DNA of 11,643 bases from Nitrosopumilales archaeon CG_4_9_14_0_2_um_filter_34_16 (GTDB lineage: Archaea > Thermoproteota > Nitrososphaeria > Nitrososphaerales > Nitrosopumilaceae), in contig PFRJ01000106.1 in NCBI GenBank assembly GCA_002788515.1, forward strand, positions 1 to 11,643, in the 5' to 3' direction. The translations under genes and the position numbers were made by a program. This document shows, in pieces, positions 10,907 through 11,643 of the stretch (the first letter of the stretch is position 1; every line of letters begins with the position of its first letter). Under the pieces are notes generated by a model. The model saw only the letters and a program-made list of their open reading frames with translations, was not told the origin of the DNA and did no database searches.

Positions 10907-11643
10907 GTGTTAGGATATCTGTTGGGGATCACCTTAGTGTTAACCGTATTATCTCCGTTGATTTTCACAGATGTTTTTGCAGATACATTCACCGTAAATT
11001 TTGACAAGCAATCATATGGTTTAGGTGATTCATTAACTGTTTCAGGCAATATTATAGAAATTGGCATGCCTGTCATTGCAATGAGTGTCTATGATCCAGA
11101 TGGGAAAATATTGTCTGCTAACAATTTAGAAATTTCGTCTGAAAAAACATTCAGTAAAATCATTTCTCTAGATTCACCATTTTATGAAAAATCTGGCAAG
11201 TATTTGGTAAAGTTCAACTATGGACAAGTTTCTCAGAATCATTATTTTGTAATTGAGAATGAAACTGCAGAGTCTGAAGCTTTGATAGACACACCTGATG
11301 AACCTGAAATCATCCTTCTTTACACGGAACAAAAATACTATGCTGATAACGATGTAATTCGAATCAGTGGATTAGTTTCTGCATTAGATTCTCCAACTGT
11401 GTTAATCGGAATTTATGATCCTTTTGGAATGCCTACCGGATTTTATTTTGCTTCTATTGATTCTGCCTTGGAGTTTTCTACAAGTTTTCTTGTAAAGGCT
11501 GGTGTAAATTTTAAAGTTGATGGAACATATTCTATTAAAGCACATTATGCAGAAACTGAAGCGACATCTTTTTTTGAATATTCAAAAATTCCTCCAACAA
11601 CAAATGATAATACCATACAAAATCCTGTAGAAGAAACACCAAA
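10907..11643 (+). CDS. Secreted protein with two Ig-like repeats, GTG start (3' end outside window)
   Basis: Probable cell-surface protein; function unknown. I read 245 complete codons with no stop up to the window end. The frame is closed upstream by TAA at 10880, and no ATG precedes the mature protein, so GTG at 10907 is the best start. It gives a good signal peptide, MLGYLLGITLVLTVLSPLIF then TDVFA, cut before D26. Residues 27-116 and 135-226 are two related Ig-like units: D-K-Q-S-Y-x-x-G-D-x-x-x-V-S-G against Q-K-Y-Y-A-D-N-D-V-I-R-I-S-G, then Y-D-P-D/F-G and a late G-K-Y or G-T-Y strand. The same unit occurs in the PEFG proteins at the start of the window. The last visible residues (PPTTNDNTIQNPVEETP) look like a Pro/Thr-rich stalk, so an anchor or further repeats may follow. 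Confidence 0.85.
   Translation, partial: MLGYLLGITLVLTVLSPLIFTDVFADTFTVNFDKQSYGLGDSLTVSGNIIEIGMPVIAMSVYDPDGKILSANNLEISSEKTFSKIISLDSPFYEKSGKYLVKFNYGQVSQNHYFVIENETAESEALIDTPDEPEIILLYTEQKYYADNDVIRISGLVSALDSPTVLIGIYDPFGMPTGFYFASIDSALEFSTSFLVKAGVNFKVDGTYSIKAHYAETEATSFFEYSKIPPTTNDNTIQNPVEETP

Noticed and set aside
10891..11076. 61-codon minus-strand frame
   Set aside because: It overlaps the signal peptide and first Ig-like unit of the plus-strand gene, and has no recognisable features of its own.

Overview
The window is about one third G+C and most probably comes from a marine ammonia-oxidising thaumarchaeon (Nitrososphaerota) of the Nitrosopumilus type. Four things point there. The gene order rpoH-rpoB-rpoA is archaeal. 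The largest RNA polymerase subunit is one unsplit chain, a thaumarchaeal trait (most other archaea split it into A' and A''). Two secreted proteins end in the PEFG-CTERM sorting signal described from Nitrosopumilus. The promoters are archaeal TATA boxes, several of them set for leaderless transcripts. This rests on sequence reading alone; no database was searched.

Layout: (1) Positions 1-1801, minus strand: two tandem PEFG-CTERM surface proteins. The first is cut by the window edge. Their 3' ends share an 84-base identical stretch. (2) Positions 1802-1980: a divergent intergenic region with promoters in both directions, two overlapping short inverted repeats and a seven-codon upstream ORF that abuts rpoH. 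(3) Positions 1981-9629, plus strand: rpoH, rpoB, rpoA and an Sm/LSm RNA-binding protein. The first three genes abut or overlap by one base; LSm follows after 27 bases. (4) Positions 9674-11643, plus strand: two more secreted proteins. One has an internal duplication, an acidic DxDGDGD loop and no membrane anchor. The other starts at GTG, was found only by reading the frame by hand, and runs off the window end.

How they work together: the central block makes the catalytic core (B and A) and the small H subunit of the transcription machinery, plus an RNA-binding ring protein probably co-transcribed with it. The flanking genes encode beta-rich, Ig-like extracellular proteins. Three of them (both PEFG proteins and the 3' partial protein) share a recognisable repeat. 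I see no functional link between the envelope genes and the polymerase genes. No tRNA, rRNA, CRISPR array, insertion sequence or phage feature was seen. I found no new multi-gene system; the least ordinary signals are the homogenised 3' ends of the PEFG paralogs, the LSm gene attached to the polymerase operon, and the structured rpoH leader.
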